Shown here in pieces: positions 7,024 to 12,059 of a stretch of DNA of 12,059 bases (positions within the stretch are counted from its first letter, which is position 1; every line of letters begins with the position of its first letter). Under the pieces are notes generated by a model. It was not told the origin of the DNA, did no database searches, and saw only the letters and a program-made list of their open reading frames with translations. The position numbers were made by a program, and so were the translations under genes. Origin of the DNA: a bacterium. GTDB taxonomy: Bacteria > UBA9089 > UBA9088. The stretch lies in contig DNCM01000140.1 in assembly GCA_003498085.1 (NCBI GenBank), positions 1 through 12,059 of the forward strand, written 5' to 3'.

Positions 7024-7976
7024 GTATCAGAATAATAGATGCCAATCTAAATAGGACAAGGGAAGGATTAAGGGTTGTTGAGGATATTGCAAGGTTTATA
7101 TTAGAGGATAGAGAAATAACAAAGAAGATAAAGGGAATAAGGCATAGGATTGCAGATTTAAGCCCCAAAAAAACCATTTTATTTCGGGATATTGAAGGTG
7201 ATATTGGAAGAAAGATAGAGGATTATAAAAAAAAAGATTGGAAGGAAATTCTAAAAGCAAACATAAAAAGGACAGAAGAGGCTTTGAGGGTTTTGGAGGA
7301 GTTTTTAGGAGAGGAGTTCAGAAAAATAAGATATGAGGTCTATGGGATAGAAAAAGGGCTATTTAAGCCAAAGATAAAAGGTTTGTATTTGATAATTGAC
7401 CCAGGTCTTTGTGAGCCGATAAGTCTTGCAAAAGAGGCGGTTGAGGCTGGTGTTAAGATAATCCAGCTAAGGGATAAAAGGGGAGACATTAGAGAATTTT
7501 TAAGACTAGCAGAGGGGATAATGAAGCTTTCAGATGAAATTTGCCTAATAATAAATGATAGGCTAGATGTTGCATTAACCGTTGGTGCCGATGGACTACA
7601 CATCGGTCAAGATGACATTCCAATTTCTTATGCAAAAAGGGTTTTCCCTGGAATAATTGGTGTTTCAACACATAGCCTAGATGAGGCAATAAAGGCAGAG
7701 GAAGAAGGAGCAGATTATATTGGTCTTGGTCCGATATTCCCAACAGAGACAAAGCCAGGGCTTTATCCAATTGGTCCAGAAATAATTAAAGAGGTAAAGG
7801 AAAAGATAAATATTCCAGTAGTTGCAATTGGTGGAATAACATTGGAAAACATAGAAGAAGTAAAATATGCAGATTCAATAGCCGTATTGAGTGCGATATT
7901 GGAAAGTAAAAATATAAAGGAAACCTGTTTTAGGTTCATTGAAAATCTACGATTTTTACAAAAAATTGATTTTTAA
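7020..7976 (+). CDS. thiE: ThiD2-ThiE fusion: HMP-phosphate kinase and thiamine-phosphate synthase
   Basis: A 318-aa fusion for thiamine synthesis. Residues 1-115 match the ThiD2 type of N-terminal domain, a hydroxymethylpyrimidine-phosphate kinase described as monofunctional, with DANLNRTREGLRVVED (7-22) and a related KANIKRTEEALRVLEE (79-94). Residues 119-318 are ThiE, which joins HMP-PP and thiazole phosphate. Its motifs are IIQLRDK (147-153), INDRLDVAL (178-186), GADGLHIGQDD (189-199), GVSTHSLDEA (214-223), GPIFPTETKPG (237-247) and VVAIGGI (267-273). The same fusion order is found in other bacteria, including cyanobacteria. The ATG overlaps the transporter stop by 4 bases. I saw no TPP riboswitch pattern upstream of this gene or of the operon. 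It is the last gene of the ptsI run. Confidence 0.93.
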   Translation: MSIRIIDANLNRTREGLRVVEDIARFILEDREITKKIKGIRHRIADLSPKKTILFRDIEGDIGRKIEDYKKKDWKEILKANIKRTEEALRVLEEFLGEEFRKIRYEVYGIEKGLFKPKIKGLYLIIDPGLCEPISLAKEAVEAGVKIIQLRDKRGDIREFLRLAEGIMKLSDEICLIINDRLDVALTVGADGLHIGQDDIPISYAKRVFPGIIGVSTHSLDEAIKAEEEGADYIGLGPIFPTETKPGLYPIGPEIIKEVKEKINIPVVAIGGITLENIEEVKYADSIAVLSAILESKNIKETCFRFIENLRFLQKIDF

Positions 7977-7999
7977 TATCAAAATTAACAAAAAAATTC

Positions 8000-8028
8000 T
8001 TGACAAAATTAATCAAATATGTTTTAAT
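8000..8028 (+). promoter_or_regulatory. Putative sigma70-type promoter of the XRE regulator gene
   Basis: TTGACA (8000-8005, perfect -35), 17-bp spacer, TTTAAT (8023-8028), then 14 nt to the ATG at 8043. This predicts a very short leader of about 8 nt. A weak AT-rich dyad (AATTAA 8007-8012, TTAATT 8024-8029) lies between and over the hexamers and could be an autoregulatory site, but could equally be chance. Confidence 0.65.
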
Positions 8029-8042
8029 TAAATATAGAGAAA

Positions 8043-8504
8043 ATGAAGATTGAAGAAAAAATTGTGAAAAAGACAAAGAAAGATAAAGAATCGATAGGGG
8101 AAAGGATAAAAATCTTTAGAAAGAATCTTTTAATCTCTCAAAAAGAATTAGCGAAGAATGTAGGGATTACACAAGCTCATTTATGTCGAATTGAAAATAA
8201 CAAAGCATTTCCATCTATGAAGCTTTTTAATAAAATTGCAGATGCATTAGGGATACATCCTAAATATCTCTTCATTCCTTATTCAAAAAATGAAGAGTAT
8301 AATGGAAAGCTATACTCAAAAGGAGAAAGTCTGTATGAAAAACTACCTGATGATATAAAATATTTTTTATCTACCCAAGAGAATGGAATGATATTTATAC
8401 AAGCAGTAAAAAATTTTATGGTGTCAGATATGACATTGGATGATATTACAAGACTTGTTAATGTATTTAAAATAGCAAAAGAAACAGAGGAATTAGCAAG
8501 ATAA
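8043..8504 (+). CDS. XRE-family helix-turn-helix transcriptional regulator
   Basis: A 153-aa protein with a Lys-rich start (1-16), a Cro/CI-type helix-turn-helix (about 19-75: GERIKIFRKN, SQKELAKNVGIT, recognition helix TQAHLCRIENNK at 43-54, then KIADALGIHPKYLF), and a C-terminal helical region (about 100-153) that I do not recognise. It may serve for dimerisation or signal sensing. The gene has its own promoter with a perfect -35 box and looks richer in A and T than its neighbours. The regulatory target is unknown. Autoregulation, or control of the lipoprotein gene 78 nt downstream, would fit the position. Confidence 0.9.
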   Translation: MKIEEKIVKKTKKDKESIGERIKIFRKNLLISQKELAKNVGITQAHLCRIENNKAFPSMKLFNKIADALGIHPKYLFIPYSKNEEYNGKLYSKGESLYEKLPDDIKYFLSTQENGMIFIQAVKNFMVSDMTLDDITRLVNVFKIAKETEELAR

Positions 8505-8509
8505 ATTTT

Positions 8510-8529
8510 GATCTTTGAAAACTGAATAG
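8510..8529 (+). promoter_or_regulatory. boxA-like element resembling rRNA operon leaders
   Basis: The sequence around CTTTGAAAACTGAATA closely resembles, from memory, the conserved block found before 16S genes and in the 16S-23S spacer of many Firmicutes-like rRNA operons, where it acts as a Nus-factor antitermination site. No rRNA gene follows here. It sits in the 78-nt gap before the lipoprotein gene. The role is inferred from similarity only. Confidence 0.35.
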
Positions 8530-8567
8530 GGAAGAAAAAAGAAAATAAAATAATAAAATTTTGTCTA

Positions 8568-8578
8568 AAAGGAGGTGA
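8568..8578 (+). promoter_or_regulatory. Unusually long Shine-Dalgarno of the LolA/LolB-like gene
   Basis: AAAGGAGGTGA is complementary over about 11 bases to the usual 16S rRNA 3' end, with GGAGG ending 7 nt before the ATG at 8583. It fixes the start and predicts strong initiation. It contrasts with the operon-leading genes in the window, which lack any such site. Confidence 0.85.
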
Positions 8579-8582
8579 GAAG

Positions 8583-9293
8583 ATGAAGAAAATTATTGCA
8601 ATTTTTTTAGTTTTGCTTGTGGGTTGTTTTAAACCAACCACGGATGAGGTCTTGTCAAGGATTGGTGAGAGGATAAAAAACATAGAGTCATTTAAGGCAA
8701 AAATGGTAACATCAATGGAGATGCTCGGTCAGATGGTTGATATAGAGGCCGATGTCTGGTTTAAAATTCCTTATAAAATGAGGACAGAGGCAAATATGTC
8801 AACACTTCCTGGCAAACAAATCATGACCTTTGATGGCAAGATTATCTGGATGTATTATGAAGGTCTTAAGCAGGCAACAAAGATAGATGTGACAGGACTC
8901 GATGAGCAAATAAAAGATAAATTGATCGGCCAATCAAACCAGATAATAGACCCATTCAAGAACTTCGATAAAAAAGTTATAAAATACATCAAGAATGAAA
9001 AAGTAGATGGGGAAGAGACATATCTCTTAGATGTTTCAATACAAGAGATGATGCCAGGCTCCCCAATTAAGCTATCAAAGATCAGTTTCTGGATTTCAGC
9101 AAATGATGGATTGGTAAGAAAAATGGTCTTCTATGGTGAAAAAGATAGTATAGCGATGTCTATCATTTGCAAAAATGTTGAGATTAATCCTTGGATAGAT
9201 GATGGACTATTTTCCTTCGTTCCTTCCCCTTCTACAAAGGTAATGGATATGAGTCAGATGATGGATCAGATGATGCAATCCCTTCCAAGATAG
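8583..9293 (+). CDS. Predicted lipoprotein with LolA/LolB-like fold
   Basis: A 236-aa exported protein. The N-terminus MKKIIAIFLVLLVGC is a short lipoprotein signal peptide with lipobox LVGC, so C15 would be the lipidated residue. The body follows the LolA/LolB-type pattern: an amphipathic helix (DEVLSRIGERIKNIESFKAKM) followed by repeated beta strands, including VWFKIPYKMRTE, MTFDGKIIWMYY and ISFWISANDGLVRKMVFYG. Proteins of this fold bind lipoprotein acyl chains or other lipids in the periplasm. LolA itself is normally soluble, so a lipidated form resembles LolB or the broader outer-membrane lipoprotein-sorting family. The tail is Met-rich (MDMSQMMDQMMQ). Translation starts after a very strong ribosome site. 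The stop lies 5 nt from the convergent M23 gene. Confidence 0.8.
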   Translation: MKKIIAIFLVLLVGCFKPTTDEVLSRIGERIKNIESFKAKMVTSMEMLGQMVDIEADVWFKIPYKMRTEANMSTLPGKQIMTFDGKIIWMYYEGLKQATKIDVTGLDEQIKDKLIGQSNQIIDPFKNFDKKVIKYIKNEKVDGEETYLLDVSIQEMMPGSPIKLSKISFWISANDGLVRKMVFYGEKDSIAMSIICKNVEINPWIDDGLFSFVPSPSTKVMDMSQMMDQMMQSLPR

Positions 9294-9298
9294 GATGT

Positions 9299-10081
9299 CT
9301 ATAAGCGCTTATTAATAAAAAACAGTGGGTCAACAGGAATTGAATGGATATAGAAACCAAAGTGAAGGTGTGGACCACTCGCTAGTCCAGACGAGCCAAT
9401 TGTTCCAATAACATCCTCTTTTTTTATAAAATTTCCCTCCTTAACAAATATTTTCTCAAGATGGAAGTATGTCGTTATGACCCCATGTCCATGGTCAATT
9501 ACAACCGTGTTTCCCTCACCTGGAAAATTCCTTGCGAGCAGACAATTGCCGGAATTCGATGCAACGATTGGGCTTCCCCTCTTTCCAGTTGTAATGTCAA
9601 GACCACTATGGATACCACGCCATGTTAAAAAGCTATTACCAACGCTTTTCTTATAGATCCTCCTTTCACCATATTTTCCAGATATCCTTCCAGAAACAGG
9701 TAAGATAAAACCTCCCTTCCAAAGCTGTTTTTCTGTTTCTGTAAGCAATGCCCTTGCCAAAACCTTGTTCTTTGCCTTTTCTATATCTCTTTCTAAAGCA
9801 ACCCTTCCCTCAGAGATATTTATTGAGCAATTTCTTTTTTTGAAGTTGAAATCAAAACCAATCAATGCCCTTAAGGTCTTTGTCCCTATCCTATATAAAG
9901 GATATGGCGAATCATCAAGCCAAATCGTATAGTCTTTATTTTCCTCTGCATCCTTTACGATAACCGTAAGTACTTCACCAAGCTTGATACTTCTAGAAGA
10001 TACCTCGATTTCTAAAGAGAACAAAGAAGAAGAGATTATACTAAAAAGAAGAATATTCCTGAGAAATTCTTTTAAGCTCAT
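9299..10081 (-). CDS. M23-family peptidoglycan endopeptidase (LytM type)
   Basis: A 260-aa exported protein. Residues 1-23 look like a signal peptide (K/R then a hydrophobic ILLFSIISSSLF core). Residues about 24-95 are a beta-rich N-terminal domain of the kind often found before M23 domains. A charged helical segment (96-120) follows, then the LytM/M23 domain (about 125-258). Zinc ligands H158 and D162 (HSGLD) and H240, with catalytic histidines H207 and H238 (GPHLH), are all present, so it should be an active enzyme cutting peptidoglycan cross-links, not a degenerate activator. The start at 10081 lies inside the end of trpD (41-base overlap) and has no clear Shine-Dalgarno. The signal peptide supports this start. 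Confidence 0.9.
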   Translation of the reverse strand: MSLKEFLRNILLFSIISSSLFSLEIEVSSRSIKLGEVLTVIVKDAEENKDYTIWLDDSPYPLYRIGTKTLRALIGFDFNFKKRNCSINISEGRVALERDIEKAKNKVLARALLTETEKQLWKGGFILPVSGRISGKYGERRIYKKSVGNSFLTWRGIHSGLDITTGKRGSPIVASNSGNCLLARNFPGEGNTVVIDHGHGVITTYFHLEKIFVKEGNFIKKEDVIGTIGSSGLASGPHLHFGFYIHSIPVDPLFFINKRL

Positions 10082-11063
10082 TTAATTTAAAATAAGCAGA
10101 GCCTGAAGAAATAGATTCATCTGCAAGCTTTATTCCATCAGAAATAGACGGAGCCTTCCGGACAACATATAGACCGATTGCAGAATTAAGGAGGACAACA
10201 TCCATTTTTGGCCCCTTTTCCTTTCCAGATAGTATATCCGATGCTATTTTCAAATTCTCTGAAACATCCCCACCTTTTAATTCTGATAAATCGCATTTTT
10301 TAAGCCCAAAATCCTCTGGAAAGATCGTATATTCCTTTATTTCACCATTATAAAGCTCAATTATCTTTGTTTCAAAAAGTGTTGCTTCATCAGCACCATC
10401 ATAGGAATGCAAAATAACAGCAGAGATTGTGCCTAATTGATTTAAAACATTCGCCAAGGGCCTGCATAAACCCTCGTCATAAACACCAAGAACCTGGTAC
10501 TTTGTCCTCGCTGGATTGCACAGAGGACCCAAAATATTAAAAATACTCCTTATCCCTATCTCCCTCCTTGGAGAGATTGCATACTTCATCGCAGGATGAA
10601 GGATTGGGGCAAATAGAAAGCCGATACCTATCTCCCTCAAACACCTCTCTATTCCCTCCTTCGGGATGTTTATATTTACAGAGAAGCCCGTCAATAGATC
10701 TGCACTTCCACACTGCGATGAAACAGACCTGTTCCCATGCTTTGCAACAACAACACCACATCCCGCAACAACAAATGCAGATATCGTCGAAATATTGAAA
10801 AGGCCAAGCCTATCCCCTCCAGTCCCACAGGTATCTAGGACAATATCAGAGGAAGGATCTACATATATAGCCTTTTCCCTCATTGCCTTCGCTGAACCAG
10901 TTATCTCATCAATAGTCTCACCTTTCATCCTTAGTGCGGTGATATACGATGCAATCTGGCTATCCGTCGCTTCTCCCTCCATGATCTCAAGCATTGTCTG
11001 GTATGCCTCTTCTTGGCTCAAGTCTTTCCTATCGACTACCTTTGAAATCACCTCTTTAATCAT
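10041..11063 (-). CDS. trpD: Anthranilate phosphoribosyltransferase
   Basis: A 340-aa TrpD, which transfers phosphoribose from PRPP to anthranilate in tryptophan synthesis. Family motifs are the PRPP-binding DTCGTGGD (77-84), NISTISAFV (90-98), KHGNRSVSSQCGSADLL (108-124), RSIFNILGPLCNPA (172-185), and the metal site DGADE (222-226). Length and motifs indicate an intact enzyme. No other trp gene is in the window, so it is separated from the rest of the pathway. The ATG has no Shine-Dalgarno, and a good promoter ends 7 nt before it. The M23 gene begins inside its last 41 bases. A related phosphorylase (thymidine/pyrimidine type) is less likely because the KHGNRSVSS and DTCGTGGD blocks are TrpD-like. 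Confidence 0.94.
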   Translation of the reverse strand: MIKEVISKVVDRKDLSQEEAYQTMLEIMEGEATDSQIASYITALRMKGETIDEITGSAKAMREKAIYVDPSSDIVLDTCGTGGDRLGLFNISTISAFVVAGCGVVVAKHGNRSVSSQCGSADLLTGFSVNINIPKEGIERCLREIGIGFLFAPILHPAMKYAISPRREIGIRSIFNILGPLCNPARTKYQVLGVYDEGLCRPLANVLNQLGTISAVILHSYDGADEATLFETKIIELYNGEIKEYTIFPEDFGLKKCDLSELKGGDVSENLKIASDILSGKEKGPKMDVVLLNSAIGLYVVRKAPSISDGIKLADESISSGSAYFKLNELKRISQEYSSF

Positions 11064-11070
11064 GGAATCT

Positions 11071-11100
11071 ATAGTAAAACTCTTGTTGCTTTTTTGTCAA
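11071..11100 (-). promoter_or_regulatory. Putative trpD promoter, leaderless geometry
   Basis: On the minus strand, TTGACA (11100-11095, perfect -35), 18-bp spacer, TACTAT (11076-11071), then 7 nt to the trpD ATG. It overlaps the tgt promoter on the other strand by 15 bp. Confidence 0.6.
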
Positions 11101-11115
11101 ATAAAAATTTATAGT
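11086..11115 (+). promoter_or_regulatory. Putative tgt promoter, leaderless geometry
   Basis: TTGCTT (11086-11091), 18-bp spacer, TATAGT (11110-11115), then 7 nt to the tgt ATG, with no Shine-Dalgarno. The -35 hexamer and spacer length are identical to those proposed for ptsI. Confidence 0.5.
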
Positions 11116-11122
11116 TTTTCCT

Positions 11123-12059
11123 ATGGAATTTAGGGTAATTGCAAATGATGGCAATGCAAGGACAGGAGTAATATCTTGCAGTGATAAAATGGTTCACACC
11201 CCATGCTTTGCACCAGTTGCAACCTCGGCAACTGTAAAGGGAATAACACCTAATGAGCTTTATTCAATAGGAAATGAGGCAATCCTTGTCAATGCCTATC
11301 ATCTGTTCCTAAGGCCAGGAGAGGAAACTATCAAGATCTGTGGTGGACTCCACTCATTCATGAATTACAATGGTGTAATAATCACAGATTCAGGTGGATT
11401 TCAGATATTCTCACTTTCACTCTTGAAAAAAATACAGGAAGATGGCGTAGTATTTTCATCTCACTACGATGGTTCAATACACTTATTCACTCCAGAGATT
11501 TCCTGTAGGTTCCAAGAGGCAATAGGAAGCGATATAATCATGGCACTAGATGAGTGTATTGCCTGGCCTTGCGAGTACAATGAGGCTAAAGAGGCTAAAG
11601 ACAGGACGACAAGGTGGGCAAAGAGGTCAAAAGATGCTGTTTCATCGACGATATTTGGTATTGTCCAGGGTGGTTGCTTTTTGGATCTTAGGAAGGAAAG
11701 TGTGGATGAGATATGTAGCATTGGATTTGATGGCTATGGAATCGGTGGGCTTTCTGTTGGCGAACCAAAGGAATTGACATGGGAGGTTTTGGAATACCTT
11801 TCTTATATCCTTCCAAAGGATAAACCAATATATCTTATGGGATTTGGCCCACCAGAGGATATCCTCAATGCGGTATCTTTAGGTTTTGACTTGTTCGATT
11901 GCGTTATGCCAACTAGACATGGAAGGACAGGAATGGCATTTACATCAAGAGGCCCACTTACTGTAAGAAATGCAGAGTTTAAAGATGACAAAGATCCAAT
12001 CGACCCAGGATGTGAATGCTATGTCTGCAAAGACTACTCAAGGGCATACATAAGGCATT
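11123..12059 (+). CDS. tgt: Queuine/preQ1 tRNA-ribosyltransferase, 3' end outside window
   Basis: The first 312 codons of Tgt, which exchanges the wobble guanine of GUN-anticodon tRNAs for the queuosine precursor preQ1. Visible motifs are NAYHLFLRPG, TDSGGFQIFSLS with D89, ALDECIAWP with D143, GIVQGG, GGLSVGEPK, FDCVMPTR with the nucleophile D259, and the zinc site C297/C299/C302 (CECYVC), with the fourth ligand expected just beyond the edge. The segment after PTR reads HGRTG where bacterial enzymes usually have NARNG. The ATG at 11123 opens the gene with no ribosome site, so a leaderless message is likely. It is divergent from trpD across 59 bp. The open frame runs off the window, so this is a cut, not a truncation. 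Confidence 0.95.
   Translation, partial: MEFRVIANDGNARTGVISCSDKMVHTPCFAPVATSATVKGITPNELYSIGNEAILVNAYHLFLRPGEETIKICGGLHSFMNYNGVIITDSGGFQIFSLSLLKKIQEDGVVFSSHYDGSIHLFTPEISCRFQEAIGSDIIMALDECIAWPCEYNEAKEAKDRTTRWAKRSKDAVSSTIFGIVQGGCFLDLRKESVDEICSIGFDGYGIGGLSVGEPKELTWEVLEYLSYILPKDKPIYLMGFGPPEDILNAVSLGFDLFDCVMPTRHGRTGMAFTSRGPLTVRNAEFKDDKDPIDPGCECYVCKDYSRAYIRH

Noticed and set aside
7024..7060. TPP riboswitch controlling the thiamine gene
   Set aside because: thiE overlaps the transporter gene by 4 bases, and I saw no THI-box-like conserved bases upstream of it or in the 129-bp gap before ptsI.
7966..7982. Small hairpin TTGAT/ATCAA at the end of thiE as an intrinsic terminator
   Set aside because: The stem is only 5 bp and all but one pair is A-T, and no T-run follows. 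It is not distinguishable from chance in AT-rich sequence.
8007..8029. Operator dyad AATTAA/TTAATT in the XRE promoter as a firm feature
   Set aside because: It is only 6 bp per arm, all A/T, and does not extend. It is mentioned in the promoter entry only.
8043..8582. XRE gene as part of a toxin-antitoxin or mobile module
   Set aside because: There is no partner toxin, integrase or repeat next to it. The downstream gene is a predicted lipoprotein with a LolA/LolB-like fold.
10568..11133. Plus-strand open frames opposite trpD
   Set aside because: They mirror the trpD codons, show no domain, and trpD is unmistakable on the other strand. The same holds for the other antisense frames opposite ptsI, yacL-like and thiE.

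Overview
The window is an AT-rich, densely packed bacterial chromosome segment. It has about 13 protein genes and two tRNA genes, no stretch over 130 bases without a gene, and no insertion sequence, CRISPR array or phage gene that I could see. The gene content is a mosaic. A CarD - YacL-type PIN/TRAM - IspD - IspF block and an Asp23 - AmaP - DUF2273 trio recall Firmicutes-like lineages. A predicted lipoprotein with a LolA/LolB-like fold and a periplasmic-type M23 peptidase suggest a two-membrane envelope. I infer an uncultured or deep-branching anaerobe-like bacterium but cannot name the phylum.

Layout. (1) 1-3054, minus strand: carD, yacL-like, ispD, a J-domain-IspF fusion gene, then tRNA-Thr(UGU) and tRNA-Tyr(GUA). 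This reads as one transcription unit: neighbouring genes overlap by 4-8 bases or lie close, and tRNA-Thr begins one base after the ispF stop codon. (2) 3187-7976, plus strand: ptsI (PTS Enzyme I), asp23, amaP, a 58-codon DUF2273 gene, an MFS transporter and a ThiD2-ThiE fusion, again with short gaps or 4-base overlaps. (3) 8043-9293, plus strand: an XRE-type regulator and a LolA/LolB-like lipoprotein gene, separated by a leader that resembles the boxA-type element of rRNA operons. (4) 9299-11063, minus strand: trpD and an M23 endopeptidase that overlap by 41 bases. (5) 11123-12059, plus strand: tgt, cut by the window end.

How the genes work together. ispD and ispF encode two non-consecutive steps of the MEP isoprenoid pathway, and CarD at the head of that operon is an RNA-polymerase-binding factor. 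Asp23, AmaP and DUF2273 form a membrane-anchored envelope-associated set. ThiD2-ThiE makes thiamine phosphate. Tgt modifies the wobble G of GUN-anticodon tRNAs, and the tRNA-Tyr(GUA) at the other end of the window is one such substrate.

Main points for a second look: the J-domain fused to a complete IspF; the tRNA that begins 1 nt after a stop codon; a recurring promoter geometry (-10 box ending 6-8 nt before ATG, no Shine-Dalgarno) at the four divergent operon heads, which suggests leaderless mRNAs; overlapping back-to-back trpD/tgt promoters; and the rRNA-leader-like element before the lipoprotein gene.
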